A stretch of DNA of 17,494 nt from DASSFZ01 sp036514635 (GTDB lineage: Bacteria; Chloroflexota; Anaerolineae; Fen-1058): contig DATBWU010000260.1 in the NCBI GenBank assembly GCA_036514635.1, positions 1 to 17,494 on the forward strand, read 5' to 3'. The notes below the pieces were generated by a model. The model ran no database searches. It was not told where the DNA came from and saw nothing but the letters and a program-made list of their open reading frames with translations. The translations under genes were made by a program, and so were the position numbers. Positions 6,313 through 12,944 of the stretch are shown piece by piece. The number at the start of each line of letters is the position of its first letter. Position 1 is the first letter of the stretch.

Positions 6313-6321
6313 ATTATACCA
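6313..6321 (-). promoter_or_regulatory. Extended -10 promoter of the RRM2-CarD2 operon
   Basis: Minus-strand TGGTATAAT (6321-6313), identical to the promoter of copy 1 including the upstream TCTG. Predicted start is near 6306, so the leader is again about 100 nt. Downstream, GCGTACAATTGGATTTGAG is nearly the same as copy 1. The rest of 6322-6488 shows no convincing gene. Confidence 0.7.
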
Positions 6322-6488
6322 CAGACCTCGGCTTTGCGTTGGCGCGCGGGCCATCAGCCGGGAGTCGCATTTCGACCCACTGGCGGTTGCCCACTCCACG
6401 AGTAACCGCCGCAACTCCGCCAGTTCAGAATTGAGTAACGTGTTGATCGGCACGGTCGTGAACATACATTACTGATCTAAACCTCACT

Positions 6489-6547
6489 CTCAATCACGTT
6501 GATGCTTTACGACCGCGCTCACGTCATCCCGAGCGCGGTATACTTTG
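6489..6547. repeat. Hairpin-containing repeat, left copy
   Basis: CTCAATCACGTT, a variable spacer, then GACCGCGCTC, a 10-nt loop and GAGCGCGGTA. It aligns without gaps to 16935-16993 (about 44 of 59 identical by eye). The loop varies while the stem and the 5' flank are kept, and both copies have the same orientation. No plus-strand gene ends just upstream here, so a terminator role is not obvious. It marks the left end of the kinase-transporter block. Confidence 0.6.
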
Positions 6548-6588
6548 TATCGACATGGTATCGACATATGACCGACACCACCTCGCCT

Positions 6589-6616
6589 TTGACCACATGC
6601 GGGGACATGCTATACT
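6589..6616 (+). promoter_or_regulatory. Sigma70-type promoter of the broken toxin-antitoxin pair
   Basis: TTGACC (6589-6594), 16-bp spacer, TATACT (6611-6616) preceded by TGC (extended -10). The predicted start near 6623 is only about 7 nt before the antitoxin ATG at 6630. It is the best promoter seen upstream of the ABC-kinase operon and may drive it by read-through. Confidence 0.6.
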
Positions 6617-6629
6617 GGCCGTAGGAGGC

Positions 6630-6845
6630 ATGACTTTGACGCTCGCAGTCCGTACAAAGACTAGCGTCCAGGCTGGTGGCCGGGTTGAGATTCGCTCGCC
6701 CGAACCGACGCCCGGCGCTTCGGCTGAAGTCATCGTGTTGGTGGATGCACCCGCGTCTCAACACGTGATGACGGCGGCCAGCCTGCTGGAATCTGACTGG
6801 GTCGGCTTATGGGAAGATCGGGCAGACATTGTAGACAACGCCTAG
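6630..6845 (+). pseudogene. VapB-like antitoxin with premature amber stop
   Basis: The frame MTLTLAVRTKTSV, then GGRVEIRSPEPTPGASAEVIVLV, then SDWVGLWEDRADIVDNA stops at TAG 6843-6845. After the stop the same frame continues FARQLRRQAERREG to TGA at 6906-6908, overlapping the toxin start. GLWxDRxDIxDSxxFARxLRxxAxxR is the usual C-terminal pattern of this small VapB/Phd-like antitoxin group, so the TAG looks like a nonsense mutation within the toxin-binding tail. ATG 6630 is preceded by AGGAGG with only one intervening base, and the promoter implies a near-leaderless mRNA. The fragment may still bind DNA, but toxin neutralisation is doubtful. Confidence 0.6.
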
Positions 6846-6894
6846 TTTGCGCGCCAGCTGCGCCGACAGGCCGAACGCCGCGAGGGAAGTGGTA

Positions 6895-6996
6895 ATGATC
6901 CTGCTTGACACCGATGTGATGATCGATGTCTTGCGAAAACACGCACCGGCCGTAACCTGGCTCAAGGCATCGCCAGCGGAGGAGTTAGTTTGTTAA
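6895..6996 (+). pseudogene. Truncated VapC-like PIN-domain toxin
   Basis: ATG 6895 opens MILLDTDVMIDVLRKHAPAV, then TWLKASPAEELVC and stop TAA 6994-6996 (33 aa). LLDTDVMIDVLR is the first strand and helix of a PIN-domain RNase with the first catalytic Asp (D5). VapC toxins are about 130 aa, so three quarters of the domain, including the other acidic residues, is missing. The frame overlaps the unmutated antitoxin frame, the usual VapBC arrangement. It is a dead toxin remnant; 29 bp later the ABC-kinase gene starts. Confidence 0.62.
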
Positions 6997-7025
6997 GGTG
7001 CTCGGCAGTAGGATAGAGCTCGCCG

Positions 7026-8525
7026 ATGTCTGACACAGAGCGACTGGCGCTACATGCGATAGATATTTATAAGAGCTACGCCGGGATTACAGCGCTGCGC
7101 GGCGTTACTCTCGCTCTTCGCCCCGGTGAAGTTCACGCTTTGCTCGGTGTCGGTGGCTCGGGTAAAAGCACGCTTCTGAAAATTCTCTGCGGCGTGGAAA
7201 GCCCGGACTCGGGCCAGTTGTACGTCAATGGCCGCCCGGTCACTCTCATCAACGCGCGGATCGCTACCCAACTTGGCATTCGGGCCGTCCACCAAGAGGT
7301 GCGCCTGCTGCCTTTCATGACGGTGGCCGAGAACATCCTGCTCGATTATGCCCCCCAGAAGCGCTTTTTAGGACTGCCTCTTCCCGACTGGTTGCGCCTC
7401 GACGCCGCTGCGCAAGAGGCGCTCGACCTGCTGGAAGTTCAAATTAGCCTCAAAGAGAAAGTCAAGAATCTCTCGCTGGCTCAACAGCAAATTGTCAAAA
7501 TTGTAAAAGCACTCTGCGCCAGGCCGCGCGTCCTGCTGCTCGACGAGCCGACAGAGGCCTTGACTGAGATTAACGTCAGCCGGCTGTTCCGCGCCATTCG
7601 CACGCTGGTTCGGCGCGGAACAGCCGTGCTCTACGCGTCTAGTCATCTAAACGACATTCCACGTGTGGCCGATCGGGTCAGCGTAATCAAAGAAGGCAAA
7701 CTCTTGGGAACCATGCCCGCCGATGAAGCCGATCTGCGGGCCATGGTAGAGATGCTGGTAGCCGAGACCAGTCAGGTCATGGCTCTACGGGAGGCCGACC
7801 GGCTGCGGCGAGAATTCGTCTCGCTGGTTTCGCACGAACTGCGCACGCCCCTGGCGATCATTCGGGGATACGCCGAGACGATCATGTCGCGCCCGTGGAA
7901 CGATGAAATTCGCCAGGAGTGCCTGGAAAACATCAGTAGTGGCTGCGATCGTCTGACCGATCTGGTTGATAACCTGCTGGATATTTCCAGCCTGGAAAAA
8001 GGCGCTTTGCCCATCGAGAAGGAATCGGTCTGGCTGCCGGACTTGGCGCGGCGAGTGGTGGCCGCAGCCAAAAACCAGGCAAAACATCAAAAACACCAGA
8101 ATATCACGATTGTGCTCCACTTTCCTCCAGACTTCCCCGTTATTCAATCTGATCCAAAACGGATTGAGCAGGTCATTCGCAATCTGCTGGATAATGCGAT
8201 CAAGTATTCCTTATTACAGGAAGGTATCATTACCGTCTCCGGCAGCATTGACGCGGAAAACAAAATGGCCGTCGTAACGGTTGAGGATCAAGGCGTGGGT
8301 ATTCCGCCTGAACATCTGGATCGTGTGTTCGAGCGATTTTATCGGGTCACCAGCCCTGAAACTGTGGGGATCGAAGGCAGCGGCCTGGGACTGGCGATCT
8401 GCAAAGGGATCATCGACCGCCATGGTGGGCAGATCTGGGTAAAAAGCAGACCCGGCCAAGGGAGCGCCTTCTCCTTTTCACTACCCTTCGAGCTGAACCC
8501 GATGGAAGTTGGCAGCCCAGAATGA
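7026..8525 (+). CDS. Fusion of a CUT2-type sugar ABC ATPase domain to a histidine kinase core
   Basis: 499 aa, soluble, no signal peptide or membrane helix. Residues 1-248 are one ABC ATPase domain like the N-terminal half of RbsA/MglA: Walker A GVGGSGKST (41-49), Q-loop Q90, signature LSLAQQQ (149-155; RbsA-type LSVAQQQ), Walker B LLLDEP (D173, E174) and switch H207. All ATPase residues are kept. Where RbsA-type proteins join their second ABC domain, a short charged helix (250-262) leads into HisKA with SHELRTP (phospho-acceptor H270) and HATPase_c with NLLDN (386-390), DQGVGI (421-426), FERF (435-438) and GSGLGL (451-456). The kinase core thus replaces ABC domain 2. ATG 7026 follows AGGAtAGAG. 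The stop overlaps the next gene (ATGA). Likely a sensor kinase whose input is ABC nucleotide or docking state; input and partner are inferred. Confidence 0.93.
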   Translation: MSDTERLALHAIDIYKSYAGITALRGVTLALRPGEVHALLGVGGSGKSTLLKILCGVESPDSGQLYVNGRPVTLINARIATQLGIRAVHQEVRLLPFMTVAENILLDYAPQKRFLGLPLPDWLRLDAAAQEALDLLEVQISLKEKVKNLSLAQQQIVKIVKALCARPRVLLLDEPTEALTEINVSRLFRAIRTLVRRGTAVLYASSHLNDIPRVADRVSVIKEGKLLGTMPADEADLRAMVEMLVAETSQVMALREADRLRREFVSLVSHELRTPLAIIRGYAETIMSRPWNDEIRQECLENISSGCDRLTDLVDNLLDISSLEKGALPIEKESVWLPDLARRVVAAAKNQAKHQKHQNITIVLHFPPDFPVIQSDPKRIEQVIRNLLDNAIKYSLLQEGIITVSGSIDAENKMAVVTVEDQGVGIPPEHLDRVFERFYRVTSPETVGIEGSGLGLAICKGIIDRHGGQIWVKSRPGQGSAFSFSLPFELNPMEVGSPE

Positions 8526-8899
8526 GCACGATTTTAGTCGTTGAAGATGAACACCAGTTGGCCCGGCTGGCCGAACTCAATCTGACCGCCGAAGGCTACC
8601 AGGTCGTCATTTATCACGAGGGCAGGGCGGCCTGGACTTACCTGCAAGATCATCGTCCCGATTTGATCATCCTTGATCTGATGTTGCCGACGGTTAGTGG
8701 GTGGGATCTGCTGGTCTATTTGCGCCGGGAGGAAAGATTGTTGGACGTGCCGGTGCTCGCCCTGTCTGCCTTGGCTCGACCGGAAGAGAAGGGACGCGCC
8801 CTGGCTGCCGGCGCGGCGGCCTATTTGGTGAAGCCATTTAGCCTGCGCCAGCTTCTCGATTTGGTTCGGCAATTGATGGCCCCCGCCCATGAAACCTAA
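8522..8899 (+). CDS. Receiver-only response regulator
   Basis: A 125-aa CheY-like receiver with no output domain: acidic pair E8-D9, phospho-acceptor D52 (in LIILDLMLP), S82 as the switch hydroxyl residue, and K104 in LVKPF. It overlaps the kinase stop by 4 nt and the next regulator start by 11 nt, so the three signalling genes are translationally coupled. Receiver-only proteins act as phosphate sinks, phosphorelay intermediates or protein-interaction switches. With a DNA-binding regulator right after it, a sink or allosteric role toward the ABC-kinase or transporter is plausible but unproven. Confidence 0.92.
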   Translation: MSTILVVEDEHQLARLAELNLTAEGYQVVIYHEGRAAWTYLQDHRPDLIILDLMLPTVSGWDLLVYLRREERLLDVPVLALSALARPEEKGRALAAGAAAYLVKPFSLRQLLDLVRQLMAPAHET

Positions 8900-9602
8900 C
8901 CCGACCGTGTTGGTCATCGACGACGACCCGCGAATACTGCGTTTTCTCCAACTGAATTTGGAGGCCGACGGCTATACCGTTCTGGGTGCTTCCACCGGCC
9001 GGGCCGGCCTCGAAGCGTTACTCACTCACCGGCCGGATGCCATCATTCTAGACTTGATTCTGCCCGACATAGACGGCCTGGAATTGTGCGAGCGCATCCG
9101 TGAATTCTCCGACATCCCCATCATCGTCTTGACCGCTCGTAAGCGCGAAGAGGATATGGTGCAGGGGTTGGACTTGGGCGCAGACGATTACATCGTGAAG
9201 CCGTTCAGCCAGGCCACCTTGCTGGCCCGTCTGCGGGCCGTCCTCCGCCGGGCGAGCTTCTCCCAATCTGCCACACATTCCCCCGACCTGATTTGCGGCG
9301 AGGTCGTACTGCACTCTCGAGATCGCCGACTCACCGTCGGCCACAAATCGGTTAAGCTATCTCACACCGAATTTAAGCTGCTGCACACTCTGATGGCCAA
9401 TGCGAATCACCTAATCGCCACGGATGACCTGGTGACCCGAGTCTGGGGCCCGGAGTTTGTGGGCGAGACAGAAAGCCTCCGCACTTACATCCGCTATCTG
9501 CGCCAGAAGATCGAAGAGGACCCCAAATCCCCCAAGTGCATCGTTACTGAGCGCGGAATTGGCTACATCTTCATAGACCCCCTCGCCGAAAAGCCGCGGT
9601 GA
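8889..9602 (+). CDS. OmpR/KdpE-type DNA-binding response regulator
   Basis: 237 aa. The receiver (1-120) has D11-D13, phospho-acceptor D55 (AIILDLILPDIDG), T82 and K104 (YIVKPF). The winged-helix Trans_reg_C domain (about 135-230) has KLSHTEFKLLHTLMANAN, the recognition-helix region GETESLRTYIRYLRQKIE and the wing TERGIGYIF. It is the effector of the ABC-kinase, binding tandem direct repeats as OmpR/PhoB proteins do. Fitting repeats lie at 9615-9662, immediately after its stop and before the sugar operon. It overlaps the receiver-only gene by 11 nt. ATG 8889 is the only start matching the domain boundary. Confidence 0.94.
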   Translation: MKPNPTVLVIDDDPRILRFLQLNLEADGYTVLGASTGRAGLEALLTHRPDAIILDLILPDIDGLELCERIREFSDIPIIVLTARKREEDMVQGLDLGADDYIVKPFSQATLLARLRAVLRRASFSQSATHSPDLICGEVVLHSRDRRLTVGHKSVKLSHTEFKLLHTLMANANHLIATDDLVTRVWGPEFVGETESLRTYIRYLRQKIEEDPKSPKCIVTERGIGYIFIDPLAEKPR

Positions 9603-9612
9603 GTTGCGGCCT

Positions 9613-9677
9613 TTTCACACATCTCTCACAGTCTAGCGAGCAGGTCTCACACTTCTCCCACGTTCGTCTGGTATATC
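9613..9677 (+). promoter_or_regulatory. Candidate operator (11-bp-phased TCACA repeats) and promoter of the sugar operon
   Basis: TCACACATCTCTCAC (9615-9629) and TCACACTTCTCCCAC (9647-9661) share 13 of 15 bases and start 32 bp apart. Inside each, half-sites recur every 11 bp (9615, 9626; 9647, 9658). Winged-helix response regulators such as PhoB bind this kind of spacing. The last half-site occupies the -35 region of TGGTATATC (9669-9677), an extended -10-like element, as in PhoB-activated promoters. Predicted start is near 9684. Binding by the 8889-9602 regulator is inference. Confidence 0.5.
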
Positions 9678-9766
9678 TGTTAACTGGAAGATAACCCCGT
9701 TTTTCTGGAACGGAAAGTCATTTCTGGACCCAGTCAGTCTAATGCTGATTCAAGGTGGTACGTCAC

Positions 9767-9826
9767 GCGGAGCCGAAGCCCTGAGCTGAGCGAAGCGTCT
9801 CGGCCTGACCTGCTTTGGCGCTCCGC
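9767..9826. repeat. REP-like imperfect palindrome in the leader of the sugar operon
   Basis: GCGGAGC (9767-9773) and GCTCCGC (9820-9826) bracket CTGAGCTGAGCGAAGCGTCT, with further partial pairing inside (GCCGA/TCGGC). The CTGAGC-GAAGC words resemble dispersed intergenic repeats in many genomes. The rest of the 9603-9953 gap holds small inverted repeats (CCGAAATCGG near 9877) and the AGGAGG site at 9942-9947; no ORF is supported. Confidence 0.35.
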
Positions 9827-9953
9827 ACTTCAGCCTGACATCCGGCGGCAAACACTTTCTTGAGACCTATGTCGACCGAAATCGGTAGCGGACGAGCTTT
9901 CCCGCTAGACCTTGTAGCGTCCAATAAACTTACAATCAGTCAGGAGGTCAAAT

Positions 9954-12074
9954 ATGCCTGCTAACGCCCAGAGCCGTTCGCCACAGGCCGTTACGGTTGG
10001 CGATCATCAGTTCCGCATCGGGGACCAGGTAGCGTCTGTCTACAGCGGAGCGGTGCACTATTGGAGATTGGACCGCGACAAGTGGGGCGACATCCTCGAT
10101 AAAGTGAAAGGCATGGGATTTACCACGATCTCTTCCTATATCCCCTGGGAAGTGCACGAAATCGAGAAGGGCAGGTTCGACTTTGGACAGAATAATCCGA
10201 GCAACGACATTGATGCATTCCTGACGTTGGCTGAGCAGAAGGGGCTTAATCTGATCGTGCGCCCCGGGCCGCAGATCAACTCGGAATTGACGTGGTTCGG
10301 GTATCCACGGCGTATCCTGGAGGATCCCGAACTCCAGGCGTTGAGCGCGCAGGGCAGCAAGGCTGTCCTGACCCAAGTTCCGCGCCCGATTCCGGCGTTG
10401 AATTATGCCGCGGACAAGTTCTTCAGCGAGACGGCTGTGTGGTACGATGCGATCTGCCCCATCCTCGCCAAACACAAGTATCCCCAGGGTCGCCTCGTGG
10501 CCGTGCAGGTTGACAACGAGATGGCCTTTTTCTTCCACGTCAACCCGTATGCGTGCGACTTCAGCCCCGCTTCGATCCAGGGCTATCGCGCTTTCCTGCG
10601 CAGCAAATACGAAACGCTCGAGACACTCGGCGCGCTCTATGGACGGCACTACGCGACCTTCGCGGAGGTCGAGCCGCCGCGGCGGTTCGACGGGACAAAG
10701 AAGGAAGACATCCCCTATTACACGGACTGGATCGAATACCGAGAGCGCTATCTGGTTGATTCTTTGACCCGGCTGGCCGAGATGATGAAGGAGCGGGGGC
10801 TGCGCGACATTCCGATGTTCCACAATTATCCGCACCCGCTCGGCCCGGGAGGCGCGGTCAGTGGAATCACGACGCCGTTCAACCTGTTGGCGCTGGAGGA
10901 GAAGCTGGATATCGTCGGCTTCGATATCTATTCCCGCAAGGAGTTGTACGACCACGTCAAAACGGTGGTCTCCTACGTCGTCGGATCGAGCCGCTACCCG
11001 TACATTCCCGAATTCATCGCGGGTGTGTGGCCGTGGTATCTGCATCCGGGCGGCACAGAGGATGAAGAGTTCGTCACTAAAGCGGCGTTGATGCACGGCA
11101 TCAAAGGCTTCAGCCGCTACATGATCGTCGAGCGGAATCGCTGGCTGGATTCTCCGGTGCGGCGAGACGGCCGGGTGCGAAAAGAAAAGTACGAGATGCA
11201 CCGCCGCGTCAACGAGATGGCGAAGCAGCACGGCTTTGTCCACCTGGAACGACAGGCCGACGTGCTTCTGTTGGCGAATCGGGACTACGATCGGCTGGAA
11301 GCGGCCAGCGTGCTCGTATCCTTCCCCGGGGACTTCTTGGAGACTCTGCTCGGCTTTTCCGAATACCCCAACTTCATGACAGTTTCCGAAAAGACGCTCG
11401 GCTTCCGGGAGCCTGTCCAACTCGCCAAGTCCGATTGGTTCCGGGGATTTTATCGTGGGCTGACCGAGACCGGCTACGCATTCCTGCTGGGGGACACCGC
11501 GCTTCCATCGGATCGATTGCAACGGTACAAGGCGCTCGTCTTGAGCTCGTTTGAATATTTGAACGCTTCTTTGCAGGGCAAACTCGTCGAATTCGCCAAG
11601 GCTGGCGGCCTCATTGTCCTTGGCCCGCGAGTGCCCAACCTGGACGAGCGAATGCGCAAGGATGAAACGCTCCTGTCCGCGCTGCGAGCGGCAAACTCAC
11701 AGCCCTTGACGGCCGGCAATAAAGCGATAGGGAGCGTGTACCGCATTGACCAGGGTCGGATCGTGCTCCTTACAGACTTGTCGAATCCTACCCAGGCGCT
11801 GGAAGAGGTCTTGCAAGGCTTCGACCTGGTCCGCGCCAGCAAGAACGATCCACGGCTCGACGTGTCCATTCACCGCGCCCCCGATCAACCCGAGCGGCTG
11901 ATTGTATTCATCGCCAATCCAACGGCCGAATCCATCAACGCGCAAGTCGGTCTGAACGTCAATCTGCAATGGGTCAAGGACATCTGGGAAGAACGGCCCA
12001 TCCACGCGGGCGGCCACTCGTGGAGCGATACGCTGCCCGCCTACACGATCAAGGTATACGAATGCACCCTGTAG
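9954..12074 (+). CDS. GH35/GH42-like beta-galactosidase (clan GH-A)
   Basis: A 706-aa cytoplasmic glycosidase. The TIM barrel (about 25-400) opens SGAVHYWRLDRDKWGDIL (31-48), then YIPWEVHE (62-69), FDFG (75-78) and LIVRPGPQINSE (100-111), the GH35-type entry sequence. The acid/base Glu is E189 (VQVDNE) and the nucleophile E353 (YIPEFIAGVW). Residues about 430-580 resemble the flavodoxin-like GH42 trimerisation domain (YKALVLSSFEYLN, GGLIVLGPR). The end (640-706) is a small beta domain. No signal peptide. AGGAGG lies 6 nt before ATG 9954. It would split imported beta-galactosides or related sugars delivered by the downstream transporter; exact substrate is unknown. First gene of the sugar operon; 18 bp separate it from the next. 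Confidence 0.87.
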   Translation: MPANAQSRSPQAVTVGDHQFRIGDQVASVYSGAVHYWRLDRDKWGDILDKVKGMGFTTISSYIPWEVHEIEKGRFDFGQNNPSNDIDAFLTLAEQKGLNLIVRPGPQINSELTWFGYPRRILEDPELQALSAQGSKAVLTQVPRPIPALNYAADKFFSETAVWYDAICPILAKHKYPQGRLVAVQVDNEMAFFFHVNPYACDFSPASIQGYRAFLRSKYETLETLGALYGRHYATFAEVEPPRRFDGTKKEDIPYYTDWIEYRERYLVDSLTRLAEMMKERGLRDIPMFHNYPHPLGPGGAVSGITTPFNLLALEEKLDIVGFDIYSRKELYDHVKTVVSYVVGSSRYPYIPEFIAGVWPWYLHPGGTEDEEFVTKAALMHGIKGFSRYMIVERNRWLDSPVRRDGRVRKEKYEMHRRVNEMAKQHGFVHLERQADVLLLANRDYDRLEAASVLVSFPGDFLETLLGFSEYPNFMTVSEKTLGFREPVQLAKSDWFRGFYRGLTETGYAFLLGDTALPSDRLQRYKALVLSSFEYLNASLQGKLVEFAKAGGLIVLGPRVPNLDERMRKDETLLSALRAANSQPLTAGNKAIGSVYRIDQGRIVLLTDLSNPTQALEEVLQGFDLVRASKNDPRLDVSIHRAPDQPERLIVFIANPTAESINAQVGLNVNLQWVKDIWEERPIHAGGHSWSDTLPAYTIKVYECTL

Positions 12075-12092
12075 CTTTGGAGGGAAAACACC

Positions 12093-12902
12093 ATGTTGCA
12101 TGAGAACCCCTGGATGGCTGATATTGATGTGGATCATTGGCGGAATCTCCAGGCATTGCTGCTCGAATCGGCAAAGGAGAAACGCCGCATCATCCTGATC
12201 CACGAGAAGGGCGAGTTGCTCAAGTTTGTTCACTCAGAACGCGCTGAGATCGTCCGCAACGTCGACCGGATCGACCGGCCCCTCGAGGCAGCCGAGAAAG
12301 TCTATCGCGCCAACGCGGACAAGACCGACTTTGTCATGGTGTTGGAGCGCCGGGCGGTCGACAAGTTCTTTGCGCAAGTGCAGAACACGTGGAGCGCCGA
12401 CGAGGACCTCGACGAGTATGTGCACAGAATGTTTGCCACGCTGGGCGAGTACCCCGAAGGGATCGTGACCTACCCCGGTTCGGCCAGGACGAACCTCGGC
12501 CTCCAGTGGCGACTGGGCGCGCGCTACGAGGACATCAAAGCGGCCGTGCAGCGCTTTGTCCCGCCCAATACGACGATCGTCTTTGGGGTTTTTGCAGGGG
12601 ATGCGCTGTGGGCGAGCCTGGTCTTGGGGTTCGACGCAGATCACCGGATTACGCTCATCACGACCGCCGATCCAGCGGAGCTGACCGCCAGCGGCGGATG
12701 GCACGCCGCCGCGAAAGAGCTGGCCGGCTGGGTCGATCGGAAATATCCTCCTTGTTCTCTGGGATTGTTTATGGATCTCGACAGCGCCAGGGCCTTCCTG
12801 TCCAATCAAGATAAGCTGGCGGCGCTTCTCGACATAGCAGGAAAGGGCAGGCTGCTTGCCGAGCCGCTCCCCAAGCCGCTTGCGCAGTTGTTGGCTTTCT
12901 GA
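12093..12902 (+). CDS. Unrecognised conserved-looking 269-aa cytoplasmic protein
   Basis: I do not recognise this family. It has good codon structure, GGAGGG 8 nt before the ATG, and 18-bp spacing from the glycosidase, so it is a real operon member. There is no signal peptide or membrane helix. The sequence alternates hydrophobic strands and amphipathic helices: RRIILIHEKGELLKF, VDRIDRPLEAAEKVYRA, DFVMVLERRAVDKFF, EYPEGIVTYPG, then NTTIVFGVFAGDALWASLVL and HRITLITTADP, suggesting two alpha/beta lobes. Its placement between a glycosidase and a binding protein suggests a role in sugar use or in regulating the transporter or kinase; no catalytic motif is evident. Function is left open. Confidence 0.8.
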   Translation: MLHENPWMADIDVDHWRNLQALLLESAKEKRRIILIHEKGELLKFVHSERAEIVRNVDRIDRPLEAAEKVYRANADKTDFVMVLERRAVDKFFAQVQNTWSADEDLDEYVHRMFATLGEYPEGIVTYPGSARTNLGLQWRLGARYEDIKAAVQRFVPPNTTIVFGVFAGDALWASLVLGFDADHRITLITTADPAELTASGGWHAAAKELAGWVDRKYPPCSLGLFMDLDSARAFLSNQDKLAALLDIAGKGRLLAEPLPKPLAQLLAF

Positions 12903-12944
12903 TGGTGTGTACCGCCGAAACCATAAAGAGAGGAGAAACAGCTA

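Noticed and set aside
6289..6465. 58-codon minus-strand ORF (MFTTVPINTLLNSELAELRR...) upstream of RRM2
   Set aside because: The first half looks protein-like, but there is no ribosome site and its end runs through the TATAAT promoter of RRM2. Not enough to call a gene.
6905..6910. Perfect TTGACA as a -35 for the ABC-kinase gene
   Set aside because: No acceptable -10 at 15-18 bp downstream; the bases encode L-D-T of the PIN-domain remnant.
7026..8525. ABC-kinase junction as an artefact of two genes joined by a sequencing error
   Set aside because: One uninterrupted frame covers both halves. The linker EMLVAETSQVMALREADRL is a smooth helix ending in the H-box, and the downstream ATGA overlap is normal. 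Only resequencing could fully exclude it.
9931..9936. TACAAT as the -10 of the glycosidase gene
   Set aside because: No -35 at normal spacing, and the transcription start would fall on the AGGAGG ribosome site.
9948..11522. Long 524-codon open frame on the minus strand
   Set aside because: It lies opposite the GH35-like gene, whose motifs and ribosome site are clear. The minus frame is a GC-rich antisense shadow with His/Arg/Gln-heavy, motif-free sequence.
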